Source: Chrysoperla carnea
Lineage: Eukaryota > Arthropoda > Insecta > Neuroptera > Chrysopidae
DNA length: 64,000 nt
Direction of reading: 5' to 3'
Assembly (NCBI RefSeq): GCF_905475395.1
Contig: NC_058337.1
Coordinates: 29,598,983-29,662,982, forward strand
Shown: positions 36,361-50,200 of the stretch, piece by piece
How the letters are laid out: every line of letters starts with the position of its first letter
How positions within the stretch are numbered: the stretch's first letter is position 1
Position numbers and translations under genes: made by a program
Notes under the pieces: model-generated
The model's input: only the letters and a program-made list of their open reading frames with translations
What the model was told of the DNA's origin: nothing
Database searches by the model: none

Positions 36361-38252
36361 TTTCAGAATTTCGATAATTACATTGATGATCTATTGATAA
36401 ACAAAGTAATCAAAAAGTATAAACAGTCGTCAAATGATTCTAGGAAAACTAACTATTTTTAACACAGAATATGTGAATCGATAATATAAAATTAGGGTTC
36501 TATTTAAAATTATTAAGTTTACTTAAAATTTTAAAGAGGATAAATGCTGGGGTTCGATTTTCATTTCATTTGATAGATTTGTAAAAAATAATGAAGAATG
36601 TGTTTTCGTTTTTCAAAATAGTTTTCCTGCTTTCTACGACTCTTTACTTTTTAAAAACCCTGTATTGAGTAAATATATTAGAAAGATTGAACGTTATAAA
36701 TATAATTCTTTTTTAATAATTATTATAACAGTTTCCTTTATAATAAAATAATATTAATATGTATTTGTCTAGCTTTATTAGTAGCAAAAACTTATTAGTA
36801 TTAAAGTAGCAAAAACCAAGATTATTGATTAGCATATAGTAAAGTGTGATTTTATTATCATCGGAATATTTATAATATTGATGATAGTGTATTTAATTTA
36901 TAGTTTGTAAAATATGAAAAGTGTTAAAAATATATTTCAGATAAGATAAATGCATACAATATAAATTTTTATAAACAATCAAATTATATGAATATTATAT
37001 TTAATATTTTCCACTGTAGAAAACAATTGTAAATAATAAAGTGATTTGTCTGCCGATTAAAAGACTGCAGTTTACGAGGTGACATGTATCCTAGTGTAAA
37101 AGTCCTAACCGTCTGACACTGACGGTTGGTTATGGAGATATTCAGTTTTCTGTTATTGGATTAAAAATTTTGCCTGGCCAACTAACTAAATGTTATCAAG
37201 CACCAAATAAACCTCAAGAAGGAGGTAAAAATAGTACCTCTTTAACATGATTAATGCAATTCAAACTTATCAGTTACACATAGGAATTTGTAAACAAAAT
37301 TAAATTCGATCGAGTATTTTTTTTAAATAGTGCAACTTTGATAGATTCCAACACGTGATTTGTTTATCAAGACTAACGCTATACTGTTGATTACTTTGGT
37401 ACTTTTCCTACATAATCGAACCAGTTATTAATAATATTCTTAAAACAAACTATGAACCGTAAAAAGATGAAAATTTTCACCAATTACGAAAAGTTTAGGT
37501 AATACATAATTACAAGAAAAGTATAATTTCAAAGCCTTCAAAATTAATATAAATTTTCACCTCGAATATAACAAGTTCTCAACATTTACGGAACGTAAAC
37601 AGGCGGTTTAAATTTCGTAAAACAAATAAATAGTTAAAAAAAAATTGTATAAATGGCATTTTTAATTACCATAAAGAAAACTAAAGGGTCCATAATCTGC
37701 CAATCAAAAGCCTTCTATCGCGGAAAATTAACAACACGTTATGAGCTAGTAAAAAGATCCAAGCATAAAATTTATCCTTTCCATAAATTTCGTTCTATAA
37801 ATTTTACAACATCCAAAGCTAACAGAGAAACAAAGAAGTTTTCATGCATTCAAATTGATTACTCATTGATATCTTATACATTTTCAAGTCACAAAACTAT
37901 CAGCTCTAATGTATTATGAAAAAATTTATATTCTGTTAAGTTTACAATGACGAAAATTAGAAAAAAATCAATTAACTTCCATTTGTCTACAGGAATTTCA
38001 AATGTTATGACATCCTACGTTAATCGTTTCTCAAAGAAGGAAAAATTTTCAATTAATACTTGACTTTTTTTTCCGAAACTTGAACTTTATGTATATAATG
38101 CTTAAAAAATAATATATAAGCATTAATTTTCAATTTTGAAAATAACCTTTCTGTAGTTTATTCAAACATTAAACTGTTAATAACTCAAAAAAGGAACAAA
38201 ATTGAAATAATAAGTATAAAGTAAAGTTATTAAACATTTCACAAAAACTTTT
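36361..38252. other. Upstream region of gene B
   Basis: AT-rich DNA that should contain the untranslated first exon of gene B or its first intron. The 88-codon open frame at 37653-37919 has a basic composition but no splice context or paralogue upstream of gene A, and is not called. Confidence 0.35.
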
Positions 38253-38263
38253 TACTATTTCAG

Positions 38264-41200
38264 AAATGGTTACTATGAAATATTTATTTATTACTGCATT
38301 AATCGCAGTAATTTTTATCAATGCAGCAAATCCATCTCCGGTGCTTGAAAAAGCGCAATCATACCGTTTAAATAACAAAGTGAATCCAATCAATTATAAA
38401 ATTGACTTGACTACAAATTTAAAAGAATTAAAATTCAATGGAGAAGTTAATATTAAATTCGAAGCTCTAGAAGCAACTAACACAATTCGATTTCATGCAG
38501 TAGATTTAAAATTCACATCGTTGGTATTGGAGTCCGAAAGTCCATCTACACCGTTAGCATTAAATACAAATGATCCGCAGTACCAAGAAGCGGGACAATT
38601 TTGGGAGCTTATATTAGAAAACGATTTAATTGCAAACAGCAAATATTCATTAATAATAAAATTTGAAGGAGTTATGAAAGAAGGAGACAAAGAGGGTAAA
38701 GGCTATTATTTCCTCAAGTATAAATCTGAAGACAAAGACAAGTAAGTAATTTTAACGCAAATTAATTTATTTCTAAAATCCCCGATAAAATCTTATAAAA
38801 GACATCCAGTTGATCGTCCCGATTAAACATCTTCCTAAGTCTGCTATGGTTATTTTTTCAAGTACCAACAAAATTGATTTATTTTTTTCGTGGAGAAATA
38901 ATTTGTTTGACCATGGATTTCATTACACAAAATTTTTTTTTGTTTAATAAATTTTCAATGTTTAAAAATCTTTGAAGTTATAAGCAAGTCTTAATTAGGT
39001 AATTGATAAAAAATACACATATACCGGGAATTGAATCAGGATCATTTGGATTCATTTCATGCGTTTTTCCAATTCAGCCTTAAATACTGTAAGTGAATGG
39101 ACAAATTTTTCAACTCAATAAAGAAATAAATTTTATTGCCATCATTTTACAATGTTTTATATAGTAATAGTCGCACCAATGAATGTTTTAAGTCAGGAGT
39201 CCTCAATGACAGCTCCGATTTTGATGATTTTTTTTTCAAAATGATTCTTTTTGTTTATTATATAAAATCAGAAACATTTCAGATGGGGTAAATAATCTGG
39301 TGGGGTGAATAGGCAATGTCGCAACTGATATATCGACGCCCAGCCTGAATCGCTAATGATAAAAGTTTGGAATTTCGAGAATATATTTATTTTATACTTT
39401 ATGTGTCACATATTAGAGGATTTTTTGAAATTCACCCCCTAAAAGGGTGAAATAGGGGATGAAAGTTTGTATGAAAATATATATAATCCGCCATTTTTGA
39501 GTTCACTACGTAATCGATTTTAAAAATTCTTTCAATTATAAAATGCTACATTATCAGGAAATGGCATGGCCGTATTTTCTTTTCAAAATTATTAGGGCAT
39601 TCGCACCAAGTTACAATTCATTAAATAGTGAACAAAAGGGAAGTTAAAATAATTGATGGCTATAAAGTGGAAAACTGCTAGTTATTTATATTGCTTAAAC
39701 AATATTTGTGCACCTTATATAAAAAATTCATTCTTGCGTGATTTTTTTCAACCAGAAAATATATTTTCACTTAATGGCAATAAAAATTGATTTTAACTTT
39801 TGGTGCAGAATCCTAACTTTTTTGAAAATAAAATTCAACCCATAATTATTAGTGATAATGTAGCATTCCATAGGTCAAAGAATGTTTAAAATCGGTAAAG
39901 TAGCGAACTCAAAAATGACGGTTTCAATTTTTAATGGATTTTTATTTTTTGAAAATTAAATATAGCCAACGTTACTTGCTGATAATGTAGCATTCTATAG
40001 GTGAAAGAACTTTTAAAATCGGTTAAGTAGTGAACTCAATTATATATATTTTCATACAGACTGTCATCCCCTATTTCACCCTTTTTAGGGGACGAATTTC
40101 GACAAACTCGTTCTTATGTGACACTTACAGAATAAAATCAATATCTATTCCCCCTCCAGATTATTTCCCCCATCTGAAATGTTTCTGATTTTAAATAATA
40201 TAAAAAAAGAATCATTATAAAGCCATCAAATTCCAAATAAAACATTGTTTATTTGGTATACTTGGTAATTTAAGATTAACAATTACTTCATATTCACATT
40301 TTATTCTTTGTTTTAGAATAATAGCCATAACTCAATTTGAACCGATATATGCCCGAAAAGTTTTTCCATGTTTCGATGAACCTGAGCTAAAAGCAACATT
40401 TGATATTACACTCCAACATGATAAAGACTACATTGCGTATTTCAATTCAAAAGTAGCTTCAAAAACAGAGACACAGACGAGAGATGATGGAGCAGTTACC
40501 ACTTTTAAACAAACTCCTGTTATGTCCACATATTTAGTAGCATTTGCATTAGTGCCATCAAGTGATTTTGATTTAATTGTCGCTGATGAAAAGGATAGCA
40601 GAACCCAAATATTAATACGCAAAAATATTGATAAGGAACAACTTAAATATCTATTACCCAAAACTTCAAGTTACTTACAAGAATTTGAAAAACTTACAGG
40701 AGTTAAGTATGACGAAACTTTAGGGAAAATTACACATTTGAGTATTCCAAATCATGCAACCGGTGGTATGGAAAACTGGGGCTTAATTGTTTATGGGTTA
40801 GTATAATTTATTTTTTTCGAATTTGACTGTTTTCATGTAGATTCAAATCATAATAAGGGCATTGCATTCTATATTTATCGAATAAATGAGTACAGAATCT
40901 TTTAGATGGCTTCTGTAAGGTTACTGCACGACAAGAAATTTTCTGTGGATGTCACTATGTCATTATGGATGTGAACGCCATACTGTATGAGCGTCAAGCC
41001 GATACTGATTGATGATATCACAATACTTCTGGTGTATAGCCCTATTCAATACTATAATATTACTTATGCTAACTTAGATGCTATTATCTGTCTCTATACC
41101 ACACCAGCATTGAAGCAAACGCCATTCATTTTTTACCGTGTGGTTTCGTTTTATGGGATTTACCGAGTAATTTGTTTTTTCTCAATTTCATCTTATGGTG

Positions 41201-44200
41201 AACTTGAATTTTAATTTTAAATACAGTACAGTTTGTCAAAAGTGGTTAAAAACAAATTTGAAAATTAAAATTATATAATTTTTTTCATATATTTAGGGAA
41301 GATGGCGTGGTATATAATCATTCAATTGACCCATTTTCAAAAAAATTTGGTAGTCAAAGAGTTATTGCTCATGAATTATCACATCAGTGGTTTGGTAATT
41401 TGGTAACACCAGCATGGTGGACAGATTTATGGTTAAAGGAAGGTTTTGCATCATACTTCGAATACATTATCATGGACGCTGTAAGTTAGAAAAGAAAATG
41501 CAGACAGATATGCATTATTTTGTTAATTTCAAGAATATCGCCTATTGTAAACTTTTGCCAACTTCAGTTACAGGAAATTTAGTAAAATATGAACAAACAT
41601 TTGCGAAGCTCATATTGTATTATTATTATTTGTTTCAATCTCTCTATCAGTTTACTAGAGGCCTTGCAAACAAAATGTGAAAATTTAAAAAATTTTAAAG
41701 TTCTGAGTTAATAAATTAACTTTAAAAAAATCTCAAATTTAATAAGAAAAAGAAGAGTGAATAGTGAAAAGATCCAATTTCCTGCACAACCAGAAACATA
41801 TTTTCTTAGTGTACAAGTTTTATATAAAGGCAATTACCCAAAAAATTAAATTTTCATTTAACTTAAATTTTTAACTGATATTTTGTACAAAAAGTCCTTA
41901 GCCAAGCACCATGTAGCCATGCAAAGTTTGCAGACATGCAAAGTACCCTACTATCATTATAAAGTAGTGTTTTAAATCATTATATGTTACAGGAAAAGTC
42001 TCAAAAAATATTTGTAACAGTATTAAAAATAAGTAAACACAATTTTCCTCGGCAGTGTTTTATGCCTGCTGTGATTCAGTAAAAGTTGATTAAAGTAATT
42101 TAGTTCAAGTGTAATAATTATATCATATTCCTTGTTTTATAGCAAACGATAATCTACATTTCTATTAGTTTTTTTTTTTACGGTAAGGATTTACCGACAC
42201 TATCGTGTGTTTAGCGTGATTCTCATATTAAGATAATTTGGAGTAGATAATTAACGTAAACAGAATATTATCTAATTTTTTTGAGCAAAAATAAATAAAC
42301 TTTCCGTGTGATTGCTTTAATTCACTGATTCACGAGTTGGCCATACCTTTATTGGATCGCGTTAACTCTAGTCTGCAGATTTTTTGGCTTATAAGTTAAC
42401 CCTGTGCTTAAGTTCAATCACTAATTCTCAGGAAATCTGAGAAAAGCTCAAAAAACTAACATATAATTATATTAACTCCAAATTATATTAACGTGAGACT
42501 GAAGTCAAACACAAGATAGTGTCCGCAGAACCTTACCCTTTCTATGTTTAACTTTTCTATGTTTAAGTACTAGAATTATTTACGTACAGTAATTTTTAAT
42601 AGTTGTTTTAAACTTTTAATACACTTATTAATAATGGTTTTGCCTATCTTATTTGTTTTTATATTAGCTGGCAGATCGTTTCTTTGTAAAAAGTTCACTT
42701 TTACTATCTCAAGACAGAGAGAGTATACTTTACCCAGCTATAGTTAACTTTGACTAGTAAATGTTGATCAAATTTTAACAATTTTCTTAGGAAAAGTCAA
42801 CTCTTAGTGGAAAATTAACTTTTCCTGTAAGATATACATAAAAAAATTTAGAACATAAAATTCCAAATTCGCCCCAAATGACATAGTTTAAAATACCTAG
42901 AGTTCTCAAAATTATTTTTGATAAATTTACTTTTAATTAAAAACGTTTATTTAAGTTTGTATGTTAATCTTAGGCTGAACCAGGCGAATATGGCACATTA
43001 AATGAATATTTAGGTCAAGTTCACCACAAATTCTTTAAAAATGATTCTTCTAAAAATGGTCGTGCTATGGATAAATCTGTAGTAAAACCAGAAGATATTG
43101 AGAATAACTTTGATGTTGTTCAATATGAAAAAGGTTCGTACATACACTTTTTATTCCTAATACAGTCTTAGAAAAAAAGTTATTTAAAAAAAAACCCGAT
43201 TTAGAGTTAAATACAAACTGAAAAGAAAAAAGTCCAGCAGTTTACATAGCGACTTTAGCAGTTGGGACGGTGTAAATTTTAATGATTCCTGACTGTTAAA
43301 GTCGCTGTGTAAACTGGTGACTTGTTTTTTTTCTCAAGAGATTCAATCTCTAAAATTGAATCTCCTGAGAATGAATCCAAGTTTGAAATATTTTGAGATC
43401 AAATAAAAAAAAACTTTTATAATAATTATTTATTATAATTTAATATGTACTACCAAAAACCTAATATAAATTCAATTAATAATTTGTAACATTGATTGAA
43501 TAATACGCTTCATTTAATACTTAAATATCATTAATTTATAGGTGGGCAGTTGTTGCAAATGTTGGAAAATATTATTGGAACTGAACTATTTAGAAAAGGA
43601 ATTCAAAATTATGTTGAACTAAAGTAAGCACATTAAACGTTAAAATATTGTTTTTTATAAACTTAAAATACCTTTATCTGTTTTGCAGTAAATATAAATC
43701 AGTAACACCAGACAATTTATGGGTAGCATTACAAGAAACTATTGATAACTCTACATCCCCAAAAAAAATTTTGGCAGATAAAAAAATATCAGATATTGGA
43801 AAATCATGGAGTAAAGCTGGTTACCCAGTAATTCATGTTGCTATAGACAACGATAATAAAAAACTTAAATTTACCCAGGTGAATACATAAAACTTTCAAC
43901 TGAAGAATTTAACAATTTCAATTGTTTGAAGTAATCTCATAGTCACTCTTTTCAGTACTCTAATATCATAGACCGTGGACTAGAAAGGGTACTTTATAAA
44001 ATGATAAATACATACTTGAAACTTTGTGGGTGGCTTCCTTTTGACGAGTCATCCAAACTTCTCTCTACGACTTTTTTTGAAAACGTTGCGTTCTGAAATG
44101 CGTACAATTACAGCAGAGAATTTTTCGCGTTTTTTCAGAACGATAGCTTAAATATGACGTTATCGTGTTCATTAGAGCACGCAGCGCTTTCGAATAAAGT

Positions 44201-47200
44201 CGTAAAGATAACGTTGAGTTTGCAATAGTTTGGATATTTTATAACATACGTTTAATATTAGATTCTTGATTTGACAAAATGAATTAAGGGAAGCGTAGTA
44301 CAAATCGATATTATATTCAGTGTAGTTCAAAAGTAATAAATTTTTGAGGCATACCTTACCACTAAAAATACTAGTTTGGTAGAAGAACTTTTCTGTTGAA
44401 TTATTGTAATTTTTCAAGGTTGTTCAATTAGAGGTTCCTTACCAATTAAATGGATTCTGATAATTTTAAGAACATAACGTTATTATATTACCTATACATA
44501 AATAAAAGTAAAATATATATTACATAACTAGCTTGATACCCACCTGTTGCACTGGGTTCAAAAGAAAAGACCACCGCGTTATAGGCTTCACCTTCTTTGC
44601 TTTCACTTATCCCCCTTCCATAACACAGGAATAGGGACAGACATTGTTTTAGACAAGTAAAAGTATATGTACGATTTTCAGTTAAAAAAAAAAGTGAAAT
44701 AGTAGTAATTCGACTTGAGTATATCAGAAAAGATGGCCATAAATTGTATTTCGATCACAATTTTTACAGAAATCTTTAATTTATGCCTTAAAATGCTGTT
44801 CTAAGACCGTGCAGTGAAATTTCAAAGAATAAATTTAATTTTTTTTCAAATATATCTATATATTATATAATTCAAAGTTTTCAGTAGTTTTTGCGTGAAA
44901 GCGAACAATCTATGATATATTTGGATAAAATATTACTCTTATATCCTGTTATAAAAAAATACATGTCTCCCCTCATTTAAGTGGTAACATCTTTTTGACT
45001 GAATTGCAAAATTCGTGTCGAAATAATTCGATAAGTCATATTTGATTGTTGCTTTTTTTAGAAACTGTAGATTGCAGGATAAATTTCCAAAGAATCTACA
45101 CTAGCTTATCATGTAAAATCTCTAACATTTGAACCCTAATTGCGGGAACGTTTAATATGTCGGAATAATAGTGCTCGACACGCTAGACCAAAATTATGGA
45201 ACGAGTTGAGCATCTAATCATGTAGAACACTTCCATACCACTAATTTAATATTTTTAAATATTAGAAACGGTTCTTAACTGATTCGAAGAAAACATCTAG
45301 AAGTCGTTGGATAGTTCCAATTAATTTTATAACAGACAAAACTGAAACCAAAGACATCGGGAATACAGCCCCCACACATTGGCTTGAAGGGAAAACGCTA
45401 GAAGTTGACTCCGGAGACATCAAATTTGTGATTGCAAATAATGAACAGACAGGTAAGATATACTCTATTGTGGATATTCTCACTGCTTTCAAACGTCAAC
45501 TAAATTTCTTCATTCTGCACATTTCATTCATTCCACTTAAACAAAACTATATTTAAATAAATAAATAAAAAACTGTTTTAGGGTATTATCGAGTAAATTA
45601 TGATGATTCTAATTGGAAAGCAATTAGTGATCACTTAAACACAGAAGAAGAACCAGTTGTATCTACAGTAACTCAAGCTCAATTATTGGATGATGCGTTT
45701 ACATTTGCTGAAAATGGTGATCTGAAATATGAGGTTGCAATTGATTTAACACGATTTTTAGAAAATGTTGATGAATTTTTCCCTTGGAAATCAACTGCAG
45801 CTTATTTGATTAACTTATATGATAAAATTTCCATGACACCAACTTTAGAAAAATATCAAGTTAGTATCCTTTTGACTAAAAAACAAGTAAGAATAATTAA
45901 TTTTAAGAACAGTTTTTGTCTTTCAACTTTTTTGCTGTTGCTTGTAGTATTGATTTTTATGAGAAAACGTTTTTCTTATTTTTCTTCGTACTGTTGTAAT
46001 AACAAAACAAGTGAAAACAAACAATTGACTGAGTTAATAGTTGAAATACCATGCATAGACAATGTCGATTACTCTATCACATTACACATACATACATGTC
46101 ACACATACATAACTCATATTCCCTATCAATTAACATAACTGATATTCCCTATCCGTAAATTAGGCGTAAATTGTATAGTATGTATTATACAATTTACGCC
46201 TAATTTACGCCCTCGCGGGTAAACAGTGACGTTCACAAACAAATGTTTCAAACAAAAGTTGGTTATTTTTTTATAAGGAATATTTTTTACCTTTAAACTT
46301 TTGTTCTATCTTTAACGGTTTACACAAGATGGGTCCTACGGACCCACGACCCAATTTACCTATGTTACTCATTTACGAACTCGACCTCACTTTCTATGCC
46401 CTGAGTATGCTGTAAAAATTTAAGCTTGATATCCTTTTTCGTTTTTGAGTTATTGAGTTCACAGACGGACGGGCAACCGAAAATCGACTAATTAGGTGAT
46501 TTTATGAACACCTTAATTAATATTATTATGAATTAAAGTAAAAACGGATAACTTTCAATGTGAAGGGTGGGGGTGCAGTCAAAAATTTCCCGAGAAGAGA
46601 AAGAACTGTTTGTTATCAAGAATTTTTAATGGGACACCTGCAAAATTCCATAAAATTTTTTGAAGAAACAACTGTCTAATGTTTAAAAATTAACTTGAAA
46701 ATAAATTTTCCAAAGATAATAAATTATTTAGAGTTTTCCCATAATTTTTCCAAATTTTTAAATTAATATTTAATACCCTAAACAAATTATTTCATCTGAG
46801 AAACTCATTTTGACAAAATTACTACAATTTAAAAATGTCGCAGAAAGACCTATTTTCAGCGCTAAATTAAAATTATAAGTAATAGAGATAGACTCCCGGG
46901 AGTTTTTTATTGAAAAAGTCCTCTTCTTTAAGAATCTTTTTTTAAAAATCTTAAATATTAATATTTTATGAAATATTGGCGAATTTTTGTTTTCATCTTT
47001 AATCGTTGATAATTTTTGCAAATTTTTATGTGATGAAAAACGCTGGCACATTTTTCTAGACATCATTCCGAATCCAACGAGTTGACTAGACAATAAATTA
47101 TTTTCAAAAAAGCGTTGATTTATTCACTGTATTAAATTTTCTTTGAATAAAAAATAGTATTATTTTTAAGAGACATCGATAAGTTTTAGTTAATAACTAG

Positions 47201-50200
47201 TAACTAAAAATAAAAACTCTTATATCACATTAAATAAGTATTGATGATAAATATTGGAAATTTTCAGAAATATTTAGGTAAAATTACCAAGAAAGCTTTT
47301 GAAAAAGTATCATTTCAAAGTGAATATCAAAAAAATGCAGATGGCTTATTACAAGAAAAATTATTACCACTTGTCGTTCGTGCCTATAGTTCTGAATTCA
47401 TTGCAAAATCCGAAGAAATAATGAATGAACTTAAAGATGAGACTTCGAAGGTCTTAAAGAAATTTCAACGTTACGTCTTCTGTGGTGCTGCTACTAAAGA
47501 GTTTGAATATTTAATGGAGCAATTAAAAGCAAAAGAGACTAAACATGATGCAGATGATATTTTATTTGGATTGTCGTGCTTATCAAACATTGACAATATT
47601 GAAAAGTAATTTCATTTGTTTATTAGCAAACAGCAATGAATTTTCTATTTTAGCCGGCGTTTTTATAATGATTCAATTTTAATAGCACTTATACGTTCAT
47701 TATTCGGGCTCGATTCTCGACAAAGCCACGTTCAAAAAACATTTCTTATTATCTATTTTAATTTAGGTTTTTCGGTCATTTTACAGCAAAACGACTCCAT
47801 ATGATGTTTTCGAAAAGTTCGCCGTTTCCAGGTTGTAACTAGATTAGTTGTAAGACGTTTTGTTAACATTTTTGTGTTTTAAAAAAATCAAAAAATGGCT
47901 CAAGAAACCGTAAATAATTTTGGTTGAAAAATGTCATTTTACAGTTATTAAATGGAAAAACCATTTAAAGAAAATGGGACCAAGTTTTCTCTTGTAAAAA
48001 TCTCGATTCTTATTAAGAAGGTTTTTGAACGTGACTGTGCAAATAAACCGAATTTTTTCCCGCCGGATACGTTCGCATGTACTCCACTATTTAAATTCAT
48101 GATTCAATATGCATTGTACAATATTTTTTTACTTTTAAGTTTAGACATTATAGTACCGGCAAAATCCATCATTGAGCATTCTTAATTTTGACATGGAAAA
48201 TTTTTGCAGGATTACATTTCAAACATTCTACTGAACGTAAAAGTGCAGGTTTCCGTTGGATAACCCGGTAGGATTGTGTTTAAAATAATTTTTATAACAA
48301 AAAAGTAATATTGACCGAAACCTTTCGGAAAAAATTTTATCATATAATTGGGGTCAAAATTAACAAAAAATGTTCTTAGACAATTTTCTTTAAACTCTCC
48401 AGTTTTCGAATGAGAAATTCATAAAACTTGAAAAAACGCGATTTTTACGATTTTTATCCCTCAAAAACTCTATGAAAGAATCAAATTTTTAATATATATA
48501 TAAAATTTTATTTGTAGTGTAAAGCTTGCTCAACAACATTCCACAAAAATTTTTGTACCTGATTGCATTACTCAACAATAACGATTTTCTGTTTTATACA
48601 TGCAAGAATGATGTGGTTTTCACAGATGGACTCGAGATAAAGTCAAATTAACGGAAAAGTTCGAAAAATTCCTTTTCCCACAACGCAAACCACCGATTTT
48701 CCGGAGGTTCCGTTGTGAAAAAATAAATTTTTCTAACTTTCCTGGTTACTATATTTCGAGTCGATTGGTGAAAATCCCATGTTTCTAGCATGTATAGAAC
48801 CGAAAGTCTTTATTGTTGAGTCGTTGGTGGGTCTCTAAACAATTAACAATCAAGGACATAATAGGCCAACAATTTTTGCAGGATGTTGTTGAGTAAGCTT
48901 TACACCACAATAATTTATACATAATCAAAATCTGATTTTTTCATTTTGAGGAACGTAAATCGTGAAAATTGCGTTTTTTCAAATTTTACGAATTTTTTAA
49001 TCGAAAACTGGAGGGCTTAGATAAAAATGTCTAAAATTCGCCAATATTTATATTGATTCGGTCAATATTAATTATTTGTTTAAAAAAAATTAGTTTAAAC
49101 AATATTTTACCGGGTTATCCACTGGAAACCATCACTTTTACGCTCAGGAGCATGTTTAAAACGGGATACTACAAAAATATTTCATGCGAAAATTAAGTCA
49201 TCAAGTTTGAAAGATCCTGTTACCGTTTCAATTGCATAATTTTAATTCATTACAGATATATTATTTATAGAATGATCTCTAAAACAAGTTTGAATCTCCA
49301 AGACTTATTGAAAGAAGTAACTTTTCTTGTCATATTCTTTACTCAAGGCATTATACAGCTTGAAAATTTATATATCATTATTATCACTTTATTTTAGAGT
49401 TTTGCAAGCGACAGACGATAAATTTGGATTTGTAAAATTTGTTGCTGAAATAAATCCATTAATCATTTACGAACATAACGAAATATTTAAAGCGTAAGTA
49501 AAAAACTGCAAAATAAAAAAGGGAAATCTTGATAAATTCGACTACAAAAATTTGTGTGTGTCATAACGACAAAAAAAATCACTGACTGTTACTAAATACA
49601 TTATCTCCAATTTAATATGATTCCGAAAATCTGCTGCACGACCACCTTTGCCTCAAAATTTAATAAGAGAAAGGTGGCTTATAATGATTCCCCTAAGAAA
49701 AAATGTAATTTATAGCAAAACTATTCGACGTATATAGGTACAACGTCGAAATATACTTGTTTTTTTTTTTTTTTTTTATTCAAGTGTTACAATATTGGCA
49801 GTCGCCCTATTAGCTCAGTTGGTTAACGCGTAATAAATTCCGTCCGCGGTATGCTTAGGGTAGCGGGTTCGATTCCCGCCGTCGCAACAAAATTAATTTA
49901 ATTAATAGTTGTGATGGGCTGGTGTAGTGCATGGTATATGCATGAAAGAGGTGCACTCAGCCACTCAGAGGTGAAATTGAGGAGCTGATAAATGAAATGA
50001 TCAGCGGAAAGGTGGTAAAATACATACATGGTATCACAATGGGCTCTATAGCCTAAGTGTGTTCTGCGTGGACAGCCAATATAACCTAACCTACGATATT
50101 GGCATGTAATTTCTTTTGACCTGTTCAAAGTTTTAGAACTATTCAAAATTTCCCAAAAGGGATCGTTTTGACCGACCTTGTAAGAATAATGGGTAAAATG

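Noticed and set aside
37653-37919. 88-codon open frame upstream of gene B
   Set aside because: No family features, no counterpart upstream of gene A, and B already starts with a well-defined signal peptide after a splice acceptor.
45686-46138. Read-through extension of gene B exon 8 into intron 8 as an alternative protein end
   Set aside because: The consensus donor at 45860 restores the conserved continuation in exon 9, and the extension runs into an R1 repeat.
46770-47093. 107-codon minus-strand frame in gene B intron 8
   Set aside because: Lies within an intron, has biased Lys/Phe/Ser composition and no recognisable domain.
49801-49886. tRNA gene on the plus strand (A-box and B-box present)
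   Set aside because: The 5' and 3' ends do not form an acceptor stem, there is a SINE body directly after it, and the unit is flanked by a 9-bp target duplication. It is the head of a SINE.
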